64,000 bases of DNA from Chryseotalea sp. WA131a (GCA_025370075.1 CP073016.1:2232001-2296000); one strand, 5' to 3'. Shown: positions 18,273-28,164, counted from the first letter of the stretch. Notes: generated by a model from the sequence alone, not told the origin. Translations and numbers: made by a program.

Positions 18273-18412
18273 GGATGCTTACTTTAACTTTCTGGATGCT
18301 CTAAATTGTTTGGCGGGCGTTAGTTCTAACTTAATGGATGCTCAAATCTATTTGGCGGGTGCGAGTTTTAACTTTATGGAAGCTCTAAATTATTTGACGG
18401 ATGCTCTATTTT
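18273..18412. repeat. 21-bp tandem repeats, copy 1
   Basis: Six full units and one partial, exactly 21 bp each, alternating two types (GGATGCTCTAAATTGTTTGGC-like and GGGTGCGAGTTTTAACTTTAT-like). The plus frame reads as degenerate heptads (for example SFNFMEALNYLTDAL), but the lack of a good start and the other copies make translation doubtful. Confidence 0.75.
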
Positions 18413-18419
18413 AAAAGAT

Positions 18420-18449
18420 GGGCAGGAGAATTTAAAATTGACCTGCCCA
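18420..18449 (-). terminator. Intrinsic terminator of the 248-aa gene (copy 1)
   Basis: Stem GGGCAGG (18420-18426) with CCTGCCC (18443-18449), followed on the minus strand by CATCTTTTAAAA. It lies 25 nt after the minus-strand stop at 18475. Confidence 0.7.
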
Positions 18450-18474
18450 CTTTGCAAATCAGGTTGTCTGTTCT

Positions 18475-19221
18475 TTAATCTCCCTTCGGTCTATTGAATT
18501 TAAGTCCGCTTACTTGTTTGTATTGCGGACTCGTTGCTCCAAACAGGGATTTCACATATTGTTTTACGTCCTGTGCTGTGTCCACCATGCCCACTGTTTC
18601 AGCATAGAGGGCTTTGTCTCTTGCAATTCGGGCGTTACTTAGTGCGGTGGTGGCTGTTATTACGGCTGTGTTTTTCGCTCTCAGGTCTGTCAGCATTGTA
18701 TTAAGAGTAGCCACTTTCAATTCATTTTCATTTGGGATGTATTTTGGCTCAGCAGTCAGAGTTGCTATAAGTTGGGCGAAGTGATCTATCAACTTGTCAT
18801 AACTTTGCTGGGAGGTGGAAGCGGTTTTTACAGGTTCAGCTCCGGCTGCCAACGCTGCTGCTGTCGGTTTTTCTACTGCCTTTGTGCGTCTGCCCTGAAT
18901 TTTCATGTTTGTTGACTTTACATCGTCCACTGTTTGCTTTGTGGCTTCCGTTGCTGCTAACGCATTGATGATTTTAGTTGCCAATGGCTTAAGAGGTTTG
19001 AAGGCAAGCTCTCTTGCATTGGTAGAGTTGTCATAAACAGTCTTTGCCGTTTTTACCGTCTGTAATGCGGTATTTGCTCCGGCAAGTTGGATGGTTAGTG
19101 CAGGGAGTTTTAGTGCTGCTTTTGAAGGATTGTACGTTACGCCATAGCCTGTGCAAAAGCTAATAAGGTCTTCGAAGGTTGTCACGTTCTTTGCGTGGCC
19201 AGTTTCATTTGTGGATGCCAT
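18475..19221 (-). CDS. Ala-rich helical protein of unknown function (paralogue of 58294-59040)
   Basis: A 248-aa protein, no signal peptide, ~20% Ala and rich in Thr/Lys, predicted almost wholly helical with heptad-like spacing (ALTIQLAGANTALQTVKTAK). The N-terminus MASTNETGHAKNV and the block ARELAFKPLKPLATKIINALAAT are conserved in the second copy; the C-terminus ends SLFGATSPQYKQVSGLKFNR in this copy. I do not recognise the family. Both copies are followed by an intrinsic terminator and then 21-bp repeats. It is the only minus-strand gene of the 6-kb cassette and is divergent from the PadR operon, so 19222-19372 probably holds two promoters. Confidence 0.75.
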   Translation of the reverse strand: MASTNETGHAKNVTTFEDLISFCTGYGVTYNPSKAALKLPALTIQLAGANTALQTVKTAKTVYDNSTNARELAFKPLKPLATKIINALAATEATKQTVDDVKSTNMKIQGRRTKAVEKPTAAALAAGAEPVKTASTSQQSYDKLIDHFAQLIATLTAEPKYIPNENELKVATLNTMLTDLRAKNTAVITATTALSNARIARDKALYAETVGMVDTAQDVKQYVKSLFGATSPQYKQVSGLKFNRPKGD

Positions 19222-19372
19222 AGTCGAATCAGTTAAGGTTTAAGAGTTATTGATAGAAATAAACGGTTGTTGTTATTGTATGTATTGTATTTCTTATTTA
19301 TTTGCTTAACAAATATAATATGAAGATTGACAATCGCGTTATTAGTTAAGGATTTAGTAAACAAATAAGATT

Positions 19373-19705
19373 ATGAAAGGGACAAACCTTGGTGAATTTG
19401 AGGAGTTGGTACTGCTTACTGTTGGTATTTTAAATGAAGAGGCTTATAGCATAGCCATTTCCAATGAAATAAGTAAGATAACAAGACGCAATGCGAGCTT
19501 TGCTGTGGTACACTCGGCATTAAACAGATTGGAAGAAAAAGGATATGTTGATTCTAAGCTTGGAGGTGCAACCAAAGAAAGGGGTGGAAGAAGCAAACGG
19601 CTATTCACGATTTCTTCTGCCGGAAAAAAGGCGTTGCTAAGAACAAAGGAACAACGTGATGAATTATGGAGCATGATTCCAAAATTAATTTTCAAAAATA
19701 TATGA
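19373..19705 (+). CDS. PadR-family transcriptional regulator
   Basis: A 110-aa winged-helix protein: LGEFEELVLLTVGIL (residues 6-20), YSIAISNEI, the recognition segment VVHSALNRLEEKGYV (45-59), and the wing GGATKERGGRSKRLFTIS (64-81). PadR proteins repress adjacent genes until a ligand or stress relieves them. The stop TGA overlaps the ATG of the permease (ATGA), so both are translated together. This PadR-permease pair is common in Cytophagales. Confidence 0.88.
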   Translation: MKGTNLGEFEELVLLTVGILNEEAYSIAISNEISKITRRNASFAVVHSALNRLEEKGYVDSKLGGATKERGGRSKRLFTISSAGKKALLRTKEQRDELWSMIPKLIFKNI

Positions 19706-22290
19706 TACCAGATAGACCTGCTCCCCCCAAATGGGCAGAGCGTTTTTTGGAGTGGTATTGTGATCCAAGGTTACTGGAAGATTTGCAAGGCGACCTGCAT
19801 GAAAGGTTTATGTTAAGAACTAAATCAATGAGTGCGTTACGTGCTAAGCTTCTTTATATACGGGATGTGTTTGTGTTTCTTAAGCCATATACATTTAGAA
19901 GAAAAAATCAAGTCTCTTCTTTTCTCTTTATGTTTAGGAATTACTCCTACTCTTCTTCACGAAATTTGATGAGAAGTAAGCTCCATACAGGCTTAATTGT
20001 TTTTGGTCTTACGATTAGTATTTCAGGCTTCATTCTGATTTCAATGTATGTGAGCGATGAATTGAAATATGATAGGCACTATGATAAAGCTGAACGTATA
20101 TTTCAAATCACAACCGAACTACAATCGGAAACTTCAAATAGTCATGTAGTTTGGACAGATGCCTATTTAGGTCATCGGTTAAAAGAACTTTATCCAGAAG
20201 TTGAAGAGGTAGTAGAATTATTAAAACTACAGGGAAAAATAACTGTTCAATATAAAGACAAAATATTTTCGGAAGATTTACTCTACCGCGCAGAAAGAAC
20301 CTATTTTCGGATTTTCTCTCATTCATGGATTGCGGGTGATCCTTCTACTGCTCTCACTAACCCTAAGTCCATTGTTATTACCCAAAAAATAGCGAAAAAG
20401 TATTTCGGTGAAGAACTTCCTTTGAACAAAGTCTTAACAGTAAGTCATGAGAATTTTATAGTTACCGGAATCATCAGAGATCTGCCAGGACATACTGATC
20501 TAAAATTCGATGCCCTCTTATCTACCGATAACGAGTATTTAGCAGAGACAAATTTTTGGTGTCTCACTTTTATTCTATTCAGAGATGTTAAGGATGCTAA
20601 TGGATTTGGACAAAAGTTAAGTGAAGTTGCTAAGAAGTACATGGAGCCAGAAGCGGCTAAAATGGGAGGAAATGTGGCATATCAAATGGAATCCCTTCCA
20701 AGCGTTCATTTCGGCAAAAAGAAATTATTTGACACACCAAAAAGCAGTAAGAGTAACATATATGTATTTTCAATTATTGCTCTTTTCATCCTGTTAATTG
20801 CCTGTATAAACTATGCTAATCTTTCTATTGTACAAGTAGCAAAGCGAAGAACTGAAGCAGGTGTCAGAAAGATTATGGGAGCTTTACCATCTCAGTTAAT
20901 GAAGCAATATCTTTTTGAATCATTTATTTTGAGCGCATTAAGTTTTATTCTTGCCTTAGGTCTTACCGCATTTTTAATGCGTTTTATGAATCAACTTACA
21001 GAAAAAGAACTTTCATTACAGGAATTGTTCACAACTTCTTCACTCGTAATAATTCTTTTTGCTATTTTAATAATTGCTTTTCTTGCTGGAAGCTACCCAG
21101 CTATACTATTATCATCCACTAATCCATTACATGCCTTCAAGGGGCATTTAAGAATAGTAAGTAAGAGTCGTATCAGAAACCTACTGATCGTTTTTCAGTT
21201 TACTGCCTCTATCACGTTAATGATCTCATCAAAAATTGTTTTTGATCAATTCAGTATCCTGACAGATACTGACCCCGGATTTAATAAAGAACAAGTACTA
21301 GTGGTAGATGTGCCAAAAGATACATTCCTAATCAAGTCTTTGCCATTAATCCAAAAAGAATTCTCAGAATTAGCTTTTGTCAGTGGGGCGGCTCTTGCTG
21401 GATATAATTCTATTCCTACAAGTGATATGAACGTAGATACCTATGATGTTGAGTATAAGGGCGAGTATGTCGCTAAAGCTTTCAATGACATTTCAGTGGA
21501 TGCCAATTATATTAAACTGCTAAAAATTGAATTAAAAGATGGTCGTGAACTAAATCAATCAGAAGTGGAGACTGGTAACACCTCAATACTTGTGAATGAA
21601 TCTTTGGTAAAGATGATGGAATGGGAGAATCCGCTTGAACAGATCATATATGAAAATTCAAACGCGTTTGAAATAGTCGGTGTGGTCAAGGACTTTCATT
21701 TTAATTCTCTTCATAAATCAATTGAGCCTATTATTATTCATGGTAATAATAATTCTCCGGAAAAGTTGATGCTTAAAGTTGATCGAGTTGACTTTGAAAA
21801 GGTGGTAGCTATGGAAAGGGTATGGAATAAATATATGGACAAGACTCCATTTAATTTTGAATTTCTTGATTCCTATTTTAATCAACAATACAAAAGTGAA
21901 ATGACCATGCGAAACTTGTTGTGGTATTTTTCAGGATTTACGATTGTAATTGCTTGCCTTGGATTATTTGGTTTAGTTGCCATATCAACATCTATAAGAA
22001 TAAAAGAATTTGCCATCAGAAAAGTTTTAGGTGCAGGATTCTTAAACATTGTATTTCCGATCGTGAAGGAGTTTTTACTTCTCGTATCTATAGGTGCATT
22101 CTTGGCAGTGCCACTTGCATGGTGGTTCATGAGTGAGTGGTTAAGTAATTTCTCTTATAAGACACCTTTAGGTATTTCTGTTTTTGTTTTACCTATTCTA
22201 TTGACACTAGTTGTTGCGTTATTGGCTATGATGTACCATACAATTATGGCCACAAGAATAAATCCTATTGATAGTATTAAGCATGAATAA
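19702..22290 (+). CDS. ABC transporter permease, MacB/FtsX type, with N-terminal prefix domain
   Basis: An 862-aa protein starting at the ATG that overlaps the PadR stop; an in-frame ATG at 19666 is possible but less likely. Residues ~1-70 (PPKWAERFLEWYCDPRLLEDLQGDLHERF) form the permease prefix domain seen in Bacteroidota proteins encoded next to PadR. It is followed by a membrane helix, a MacB_PCD periplasmic domain, an FtsX block with three helices, a second periplasmic domain and a second FtsX block with three helices. Such proteins work with an ATPase to move lipids, peptides or signals across the inner membrane; no ATPase gene is present here. Confidence 0.88.
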   Translation: MIPDRPAPPKWAERFLEWYCDPRLLEDLQGDLHERFMLRTKSMSALRAKLLYIRDVFVFLKPYTFRRKNQVSSFLFMFRNYSYSSSRNLMRSKLHTGLIVFGLTISISGFILISMYVSDELKYDRHYDKAERIFQITTELQSETSNSHVVWTDAYLGHRLKELYPEVEEVVELLKLQGKITVQYKDKIFSEDLLYRAERTYFRIFSHSWIAGDPSTALTNPKSIVITQKIAKKYFGEELPLNKVLTVSHENFIVTGIIRDLPGHTDLKFDALLSTDNEYLAETNFWCLTFILFRDVKDANGFGQKLSEVAKKYMEPEAAKMGGNVAYQMESLPSVHFGKKKLFDTPKSSKSNIYVFSIIALFILLIACINYANLSIVQVAKRRTEAGVRKIMGALPSQLMKQYLFESFILSALSFILALGLTAFLMRFMNQLTEKELSLQELFTTSSLVIILFAILIIAFLAGSYPAILLSSTNPLHAFKGHLRIVSKSRIRNLLIVFQFTASITLMISSKIVFDQFSILTDTDPGFNKEQVLVVDVPKDTFLIKSLPLIQKEFSELAFVSGAALAGYNSIPTSDMNVDTYDVEYKGEYVAKAFNDISVDANYIKLLKIELKDGRELNQSEVETGNTSILVNESLVKMMEWENPLEQIIYENSNAFEIVGVVKDFHFNSLHKSIEPIIIHGNNNSPEKLMLKVDRVDFEKVVAMERVWNKYMDKTPFNFEFLDSYFNQQYKSEMTMRNLLWYFSGFTIVIACLGLFGLVAISTSIRIKEFAIRKVLGAGFLNIVFPIVKEFLLLVSIGAFLAVPLAWWFMSEWLSNFSYKTPLGISVFVLPILLTLVVALLAMMYHTIMATRINPIDSIKHE

Positions 22291-22314
22291 ATAAAAGTTA
22301 TCTAAACCGAAAAT

Positions 22315-23601
22315 ATGTTAAAAAAAATCAGAATTACGATACCATCGCTTTACAAGATATTGTCTTTGTTAACTTGTTTTCAATTTCTTTCGATAATTGC
22401 AAAAACTCAAGATAGCTACCTAACATTGGTTGGTGAGGTTGCGGATATCCGGACTAAAACTCCGCTTGGGTATGCGAACATAACAATCTTGGGGAGATCA
22501 ATTGGAACAACTTCGAATATGAATGGTGGATTTGAATTTCATATACCAACCCAATACTCAAATGATACACTCGCAATTTCATTCATTGGGTACAATACTT
22601 ATAAAATCTGTTTGGCAGATTTGAAAAGTCAGGCGTTGGTTAGCGTAAGAATGCAACCGTCAATATATCAATTGGAGGAAATTACTATCCACGACAAACC
22701 ATACACAGTCTATTCTTTATTAGAAGACGTAATGAAAAAATACGACAGTAATTACAATACAAAGCCATATGAAATGGAAGCATTCTACCGCGAGACGAGA
22801 AGGGAAAATGAAAAATACGGTTACTTGCTTGAGGCAGCATTTCACATTTATCAAAAGACCTACAAATTGCCGTACCAGAGCTTACTTGAAGAAATAAGAA
22901 TTAATAGATATGACGAAGCGTTTGACTACAAAACCAATGAAAATTTTCTAAAGTCTCTTTTGATGAATGATTACATAGGAGAACCTAATTCTGGATTCTA
23001 TAGGCATTTTAAAAAAACGCACAAATACATTATTGAGGACACTACATTTATAGATTATGAGCCAGTCTATGTAGTCAGTTTAGGTAATGTAGTCGATTGG
23101 AAAGAAACATGGTACATTAATGCTAAAGACTTTGCCATAATAAAATTTGTGGGTGAAGGCAATTATGGCGCTGATGGAAATCTGGTAATGGGGAAAGTCT
23201 CAAAGGACAAAGTCTTGCGGTACCGTTACCTTAAAGTTGTAAACTCATATAGTCTGATCGGTGAAAAATATTATCTCAAATACATGAGTATGAGGCTGGA
23301 TCATGATGTCTATGATCAACAGAAAAAATCCTCAGAGACTTACAAGATTATTGAAAGGGAGGTTATGGTTAACCGTGTTAATTCAGTGAATATGAAGCCA
23401 CTTGTTTCTTCTGAAACAATGAAATCCTATAGTCTTGAAGATCAGTTAAAAAAGTATAATGCCGCTTTTTGGGATAATTACAATGTAATGGTAAGAACCC
23501 GTCTTCAAGAACAAATTGCAAAAGATCTTGAGAGTAGGGAAACACTTGATGAACAGTTCAAGAAGCAGCAAGAAACTGTAAAAAAGAAAAAGAAGAATTG
23601 A
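22315..23601 (+). CDS. Secreted CarbopepD_reg-like protein with DUF5686-like region
   Basis: A 428-aa protein with a signal peptide (to about residue 32) and a carboxypeptidase regulatory-like beta sandwich (LVGEVADIRTKTPLGYANITI ... ISFIGYNTY, residues ~38-105). A ~300-aa region follows (YSLLEDVMKKYDSNYNTKPYEMEAFYRE onward) resembling the start of DUF5686-type outer-envelope proteins. It ends in a Lys-rich tail encoded by an A-rich tract. It follows the permease by 24 nt on the same strand, so it is the last gene of the operon and probably acts in the periplasm or at the outer membrane. Confidence 0.78.
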   Translation: MLKKIRITIPSLYKILSLLTCFQFLSIIAKTQDSYLTLVGEVADIRTKTPLGYANITILGRSIGTTSNMNGGFEFHIPTQYSNDTLAISFIGYNTYKICLADLKSQALVSVRMQPSIYQLEEITIHDKPYTVYSLLEDVMKKYDSNYNTKPYEMEAFYRETRRENEKYGYLLEAAFHIYQKTYKLPYQSLLEEIRINRYDEAFDYKTNENFLKSLLMNDYIGEPNSGFYRHFKKTHKYIIEDTTFIDYEPVYVVSLGNVVDWKETWYINAKDFAIIKFVGEGNYGADGNLVMGKVSKDKVLRYRYLKVVNSYSLIGEKYYLKYMSMRLDHDVYDQQKKSSETYKIIEREVMVNRVNSVNMKPLVSSETMKSYSLEDQLKKYNAAFWDNYNVMVRTRLQEQIAKDLESRETLDEQFKKQQETVKKKKKN

Positions 23602-23658
23602 TCTTTCATTTGTAGTTCATAATTATACTCCAAACCAATTTCGTAGGGGTGGGTGGGG

Positions 23659-23719
23659 ATTTGGCTCTTGGCATTGCTTAGGATGTGGGCGGGATGTGTG
23701 GCAATGGCAAGTGCCAAAT
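23659..23719. repeat. Dispersed hairpin element (copy 2)
   Basis: 19-nt arms (23659-23677, 23701-23719) pair imperfectly; same family as 1895, 28705 and 40699. It marks the right side of the 6-kb cassette. 23720-23946 has no gene. Confidence 0.65.
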
Positions 23720-23946
23720 GTGCGGTGGGCCAGATGAATCTCTCCGGGTTGCCGTGCGGTGGGGATTCGTAGCCGAGTCTTTATCGTTTATTAAGTCCAG
23801 TTCTTTAATTCTTTTATTTCTTTTCTCTTGTCCAACGTTGTTTAAAAGAACGCTCACTTGTCCCCGTGGAAAAACTTAAAGGGTTGGATTGTCTGCCGTT
23901 ACTTTGTTGTCGTGGAGAATTTGTCGGGTTGGTGGAAGGGCATTGT

Positions 23947-24075
23947 TGCTAACGTTAATATTTGCGATCGGGCGGGAGTTTGAAACTACGTCCTGTCCCC
24001 GACACCGAACGGAATAAAGATAACAAAACTTTGAACTACACGTCAACCCCGCCTGGCGCAAATATATTGTTAGGC
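23947..24075 (-). repeat. attC-like site of the 154-aa cassette
   Basis: Arms AATATTTGCGATCGGGCGGG and CCCGCCTGGCGCAAATATATT. Right R box GTTAGGC, on consensus; it contains the TAA stop of the next gene. Confidence 0.86.
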
Positions 24076-24534
24076 GCAGTTGAGGATCACCTCATTCTCT
24101 CTTACACTTATTAATTTATCGTCCTCGGTGTTCTCAGTCGTCACGAAAACGTCCTTGTCCAACGTTACTGAAATGTCTCGAAGATATTTAAGAACGTTTG
24201 AGTGGTCGTCCAAGGATTTCAATTCTCTTGGATCTATGTCGTTTTCAATTTCAGAGTCGATGAAAAAATGACATCTAATATTGACGGCCCCAAGTTTTAT
24301 TGTTGCAGTGATCCACTCTCTGTCTTTTTGAGTCCAACACTCTTCAACTGTTCCGAAATCAATTTTGTCTTTCGTTAATTCAGTCTTGGCGTCATAGAAC
24401 TCTACCTTATATTTTTCATTCATTAAATCCGCCCACTTTCTCCAATCATGAATGTCTGTCCCGAAGACATAAATGTCCCGCAAGGAGCCGTCCTCGAAAT
24501 AGATTTTATTTTTTAGTGTTCTCCAGTCGTCCAT
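24070..24534 (-). CDS. Conserved hypothetical protein, acidic
   Basis: A 154-aa soluble acidic protein starting MDDWRTLKNKIYFEDGSL. Alternating strands (DIYVFGTDIHDW, WITATIKLGAVNIRCHFFID) suggest an alpha+beta fold like that of small immunity proteins, but no family is recognised. It ends ...LNCA-TAA with the stop inside the R box, so gene and site are fused. Single gene of its cassette. Confidence 0.65.
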   Translation of the reverse strand: MDDWRTLKNKIYFEDGSLRDIYVFGTDIHDWRKWADLMNEKYKVEFYDAKTELTKDKIDFGTVEECWTQKDREWITATIKLGAVNIRCHFFIDSEIENDIDPRELKSLDDHSNVLKYLRDISVTLDKDVFVTTENTEDDKLISVRENEVILNCA

Positions 24535-24544
24535 TCTAAATTGC

Positions 24545-24675
24545 GCCTAACGTTTGGCTTGTGGCAGGCGGGCAAATAAAAACCTTCTCCCTGTCCACCG
24601 TTATAAAGATAAAAAAAGAACTACACACTTCAATGACGCACAGTCCCGCCCGCTTGCCACAAGCTATTGTTAGCG
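24545..24675 (-). repeat. attC-like site of the 192-aa cassette
   Basis: Arms GGCTTGTGGCAGGCGGGC and GCCCGCTTGCCACAAGC. Right R box GTTAGCG. Confidence 0.86.
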
Positions 24676-24699
24676 GTAGTGCGACCTCGTCAGCCGTAT

Positions 24700-25278
24700 C
24701 TATCTCTTCGTCCCTGTTTTTCTTTCTCTTAAATATTTACTCATTGTGTTTGTATATCTCCCGTCAAACTTTACAATAGTTATTAAGTTAAACGGTATTT
24801 TGGTTGGCTCTTTGTCCAAGTAGCCTTGTGAGTCAAAGTAACGAACATAAACGGAAGTCTTGGTAACTTTTGTTATTGGTCCAACGTCAAATGATTCGTC
24901 ACTTGGGTCTTCATTCTCAACAATTGGGTTTAAACCTAAAAGCCTGATTGACTTAAAGATGGATGTCCAATTGGTCAAATCAATTTTGTGTTTTTTAACA
25001 ACCCTATCTGTCAAACCTTCTAGATGCATTATTTTGTCATAATGCTTATCTGTGTTTTTGAATTGAATGTCTGCAATGGTCTTGATGGGGAAAATTGAAT
25101 ATCCGTCTAGTTCAAAGTCGTCACTGTCGTTTAGTAGAATAAAATCTTTTGAAAAACCAACAATATATCCATGACTTTTTTCAAAAACGTCTTTTGAAAC
25201 TTGTCGTTGAACTTTAAAGTATTTTTTCTTGTCCCTGTGGTATTTTATTTTGTCAATCATCTTTTTCATCGGTCTCAT
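24700..25278 (-). CDS. Conserved hypothetical protein, two beta-rich halves
   Basis: A 192-aa soluble protein with a basic N-terminus (KKMIDKIKYHRDKKKYFKVQR). Two beta-rich segments (GYIVGFSKDFILLNDSDDFELDGYSIFPI and VGPITKVTKTSVYVRYFDSQG) have the look of duplicated Sm/barrel-like folds around a helical middle. Function unknown. Cassette ends TTAGCGGT and GCCGCTAA pair. Confidence 0.65.
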   Translation of the reverse strand: MRPMKKMIDKIKYHRDKKKYFKVQRQVSKDVFEKSHGYIVGFSKDFILLNDSDDFELDGYSIFPIKTIADIQFKNTDKHYDKIMHLEGLTDRVVKKHKIDLTNWTSIFKSIRLLGLNPIVENEDPSDESFDVGPITKVTKTSVYVRYFDSQGYLDKEPTKIPFNLITIVKFDGRYTNTMSKYLRERKTGTKR

Positions 25279-25288
25279 CGAGCATTGC

Positions 25289-25653
25289 CGCTAACGGCTA
25301 AGTTTGTGACGGCTGCGGTCTTCGGAGGGCGTCCCTGTCGCACGTGGCAGAGCTAAATTAAGTAAAACAAACCGAATAACCGCACCGCACCCGCAGCTGG
25401 CATAAACTTTTTGTTATGCGAACAGCCCCAGAAACTGTTCAGAGGCCGAAAAACCGTCCAACGTGCCGGGTGCGCCTACGTCCCTGTCCCGGAGCGGTGA
25501 AGCGTGGCGCGGTGAAGAAATTGTCGACCGCGTCACCGTCCCCACGCAATGGTGAACCAATTTGAAAAGCTGCAAAACCAATAAGCAAAGGCGCGGGATG
25601 AATTTCATTTTGCGGTTTCAAAATCCTGCGCGTTCGCGGGGCTTGCGCATAAC
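25289..25653 (-). mobile_element. Gene-less cassette family A, copy 8
   Basis: attC-like site 25289-25419; body with GTTCAGAGGCC and the CGTGCCGGG subtype. Confidence 0.8.
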
Positions 25654-26011
25654 GGCTAAGTTTGTGACGGCTGCGGTCTTCGGAGCGCGTCCCTGTCGCA
25701 CGTGGCAGAGCTAAATTAAGAAAAACAAACCGAATAACCGCACCGCACCCGCAGCTGGCATAAACTTTTTGTTATGCGAACAGCCCCAGAAACTGTTCAG
25801 GGGACGAAAAAACGTCCAACGTGGCGGGTGCGCCTGCGTCCCTGTCCCGGAGCGGTGAAGCGTGGCGCGGTGAAGAAATTGTCGACCGCGTCACCGTCCC
25901 CACGCAATGCTGAACCAATTTGAAAAGCTGCAAAACCAATAAGCAAAGGCGCGGGATGAATTTTGCTTTGCGGTCTCAAAATCCTGCGCGTTCGCGGGGC
26001 TTGCGCATAAC
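25647..26011 (-). mobile_element. Gene-less cassette family A, copy 9
   Basis: attC-like site 25647-25777, tandem with copy 8 but of a different subtype (GGGGACG, TTTTGCTTTGCGGTC), so not a local duplication. Confidence 0.8.
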
Positions 26012-26134
26012 GTGAGTATTTGCGTTCGAGCGGGGCTTTCGAAGCCGCGTCCTGTCCCCGACACCGAACGGAATAAAGATACGAAAACGTTGGATTACGC
26101 GTCAACCCCGCTTGACGCAAATACATTGTTGCCA
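26005..26134 (-). repeat. attC-like site of the 152-aa lipoprotein cassette
   Basis: Arms GAGTATTTGCGTTCGAGCGGGG and CCCCGCTTGACGCAAATAC. Right R box GTTGCCA. Confidence 0.86.
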
Positions 26135-26237
26135 GCAGTGGGGTTTCTTCCATTTTAGTAATTCAGTCCATGTTTTTAACGGTCTTTAAGTCCAACGTCT
26201 ACGAATTTGTAAGAAGTCCAAGGAAACTCTACATTTT

Positions 26238-26696
26238 TTACTTGAATTTTATAGTCTCAATGGCAGTCAAAAGTAGTCGTTGATTGTCAGCGGATAGATC
26301 AATTCCGCTCATTTGAAACTTTGTTTTTTGAGAGTCCAAGCTGTCAAAATAGACGCCTGTTGTCCCGCGCTGAAAATTTATGGGTTTTACAATTTTTGCG
26401 TTCTTGTTGTCAATTGTCTTGGTTATTATATCGTGAGTTGAATTGTCAACATTTAAGTTCGATGAATACTGCCCTAAGTCGATACTTACTTTCTCTTGTT
26501 CGTTAATCTTAATCTGTCTAACAAAAGAATCGTACCCTTGTACCTTTTCAAGAGTCCAAGTCGCTGGTGTTTTTATAGTAAATCTCTCAACGTCTAGTAT
26601 TTTTTGCTCCGCCTCGTAATTGCATGAAAGAATAGTCAAACCTGCTATTAAAGCTAGAATCATCTTTTTCATAGATTTCTTTTTTACATTAGACAC
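26238..26696 (-). CDS. Lipoprotein, PsbP-like size, unknown function
   Basis: A 152-aa protein. The N-terminus has a lipoprotein signal ending in ILSC (lipobox Cys near residue 25); the true start may be the second Met pair (26672). The rest (FTIKTPATWTLEKVQGYDSFVRQI ...) resembles small bacterial lipoproteins of the PsbP/MOG1-like kind that begin with a hydrophobic strand and a conserved TW/SW. Periplasm-facing. The 103-nt gap to the left attC carries no gene. Confidence 0.68.
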   Translation of the reverse strand: MSNVKKKSMKKMILALIAGLTILSCNYEAEQKILDVERFTIKTPATWTLEKVQGYDSFVRQIKINEQEKVSIDLGQYSSNLNVDNSTHDIITKTIDNKNAKIVKPINFQRGTTGVYFDSLDSQKTKFQMSGIDLSADNQRLLLTAIETIKFK

Positions 26697-26789
26697 TGTC
26701 GCGAGAGAAAAAGTTGTTAGGTGGTCGCGTCAATTTATCCTGTTGCAAATCTTTATCGTTAATTCGTCTCTGTCGTCTGGCCCCATTGC

Positions 26790-27288
26790 TGGCAACGTGA
26801 GGCTTGCAGAAGGCGGGCAATTAAAAACCTGCGCCTTCTCCCACGTGATAAAATAAATGAAACGCACTGAACTTTCCTAACGCACAGTCCGCCCGCTTTT
26901 CTGCAAGCTAGTGTTATGGCCAGTTTGCAACCGAGCTTAGGGTTTTAATGTCAGCCGGGCAAAAGCAAAAATGCCCACTGAGAAGTCGCACATGCAAGTC
27001 GTCCAACGAAAGAGTTTGGTCGTCCGCCAGAAAGTGTCGTTAAGAGTTGTCGTGCGCCAACAGGTCGCCCGATTGCAAATGATTCCGAGGCGAGTCGTCC
27101 AAGAAGAAAAATGTCCCCAAGGAAAAAAGTTTAAACAAGTGCGGCTTTGATTTTTAAATTTCCCGTCAGTCGCTTGAGGCAAAGTCCTCGGAATATTGAT
27201 GACTTGTCAACGAGCAGAAGTCAGTCGTCTACTAATTTGTCGTCACCGAAATTCTGGAGGAGCACTCGTCCCGCAAATTGGCCATAAC
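26790..27288 (-). mobile_element. Gene-less cassette family D, copy 1
   Basis: attC-like site 26790-26919 (arms AGGCTTGCAGAAGGCGGGC and GCCCGCTTTTCTGCAAGC). The body is bounded by TTATGGCCAGTTTGC and GCAAATTGGCCATAA. The basic plus-strand frame seen in other D copies is interrupted here. Confidence 0.78.
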
Positions 27289-27645
27289 GGCCAAGTTTGT
27301 GACGGCTGCGGTTTTCGGAGCGCGTCCCTGTCGCACGTGGCAGAGCTAAATTAAGAAAAACAAACCGAATAACCGCACCGACCCGCAGCTGGCATAAACT
27401 TTTTGTTATGCGAACAGCCCCAGAAACTTTTTAGGGGCCGAAAAACCGTCCAACGTGCCGGGTGCGCCTGCGTCCCTGTCCCGGAGCGGTGAAGCGTGGC
27501 GTGGTGAAGAAATTGTCGACCGCGTCACCGTCCCCACGCAATGATGAACCAATTTGAAAAGCTGCAAAACAAGTAAGCAAAGGCGCGGGATGAATTTTGT
27601 TTTGCAGATTCAAAATCCTGCGCGTTCGCGGGGCTTGCGCATAAC
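27282..27645 (-). mobile_element. Gene-less cassette family A, copy 10
   Basis: attC-like site 27282-27411. It shares the variants ACCGACCCGCAG, ACTTTTTAGGG, AATGATGAACC and TTTGCAGATTC with the copy at 35603. Confidence 0.8.
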
Positions 27646-27961
27646 GGCTACGTGTGGGCGCAGGTTGATAAAAACATTCACATCCCTCCCACGAAATAAA
27701 TTAACTAAAGAAATTCAAACTTTCCAACAGCAAACCCCACAACTTGCGCCCACACAATGTTAGGGGCGGTTTCTCGTCTTCCCACGTGCGGGAGGAGCGC
27801 ACTAGACCGTGGCTTCGTCAGGATGAACGGAGGACGCCAGAAGTCGTGATCGTTGATGAGTTTTTTTTCCTGCGAGGCCTGCGGGCCGCGCGGTCGGCCG
27901 TGCGGTGGGTTGCCACCTGCACATTTTCAAGAACGATCTTAATTCCCAAATCGCCCCTAAC
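27639..27961 (-). mobile_element. Gene-less cassette family B, copy 2
   Basis: attC-like site 27639-27765; CACATCCC/CTAAAG subtype; T-tract of 8. Confidence 0.8.
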
Positions 27962-28087
27962 GTGCAAATGTTTGCGTCAGTGGCTGGATTAAAAGTAAAT
28001 AATTATCAACCGAAATAAAAACAAACTATGAAAAACAAAACTATGATTACCGATTCACCCAGCCATTGCGCAAACATGGTGTTATGG
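27955..28087 (-). repeat. attC-like site of the group II intron cassette
   Basis: Arms TGTTTGCGTCAGTGGCTGG and CCAGCCATTGCGCAAACA, the left arm having one extra base. Right R box GTTATGG. Closes cassette 28082-29519. Confidence 0.83.
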
Positions 28088-28164
28088 GTTAGTGCCGCCT
28101 TGCACAAAATTAAGCACGGATGGCTTGGCTTTGGTCAGCGCGGTGGAAAGCGCGGCCATGCCAT

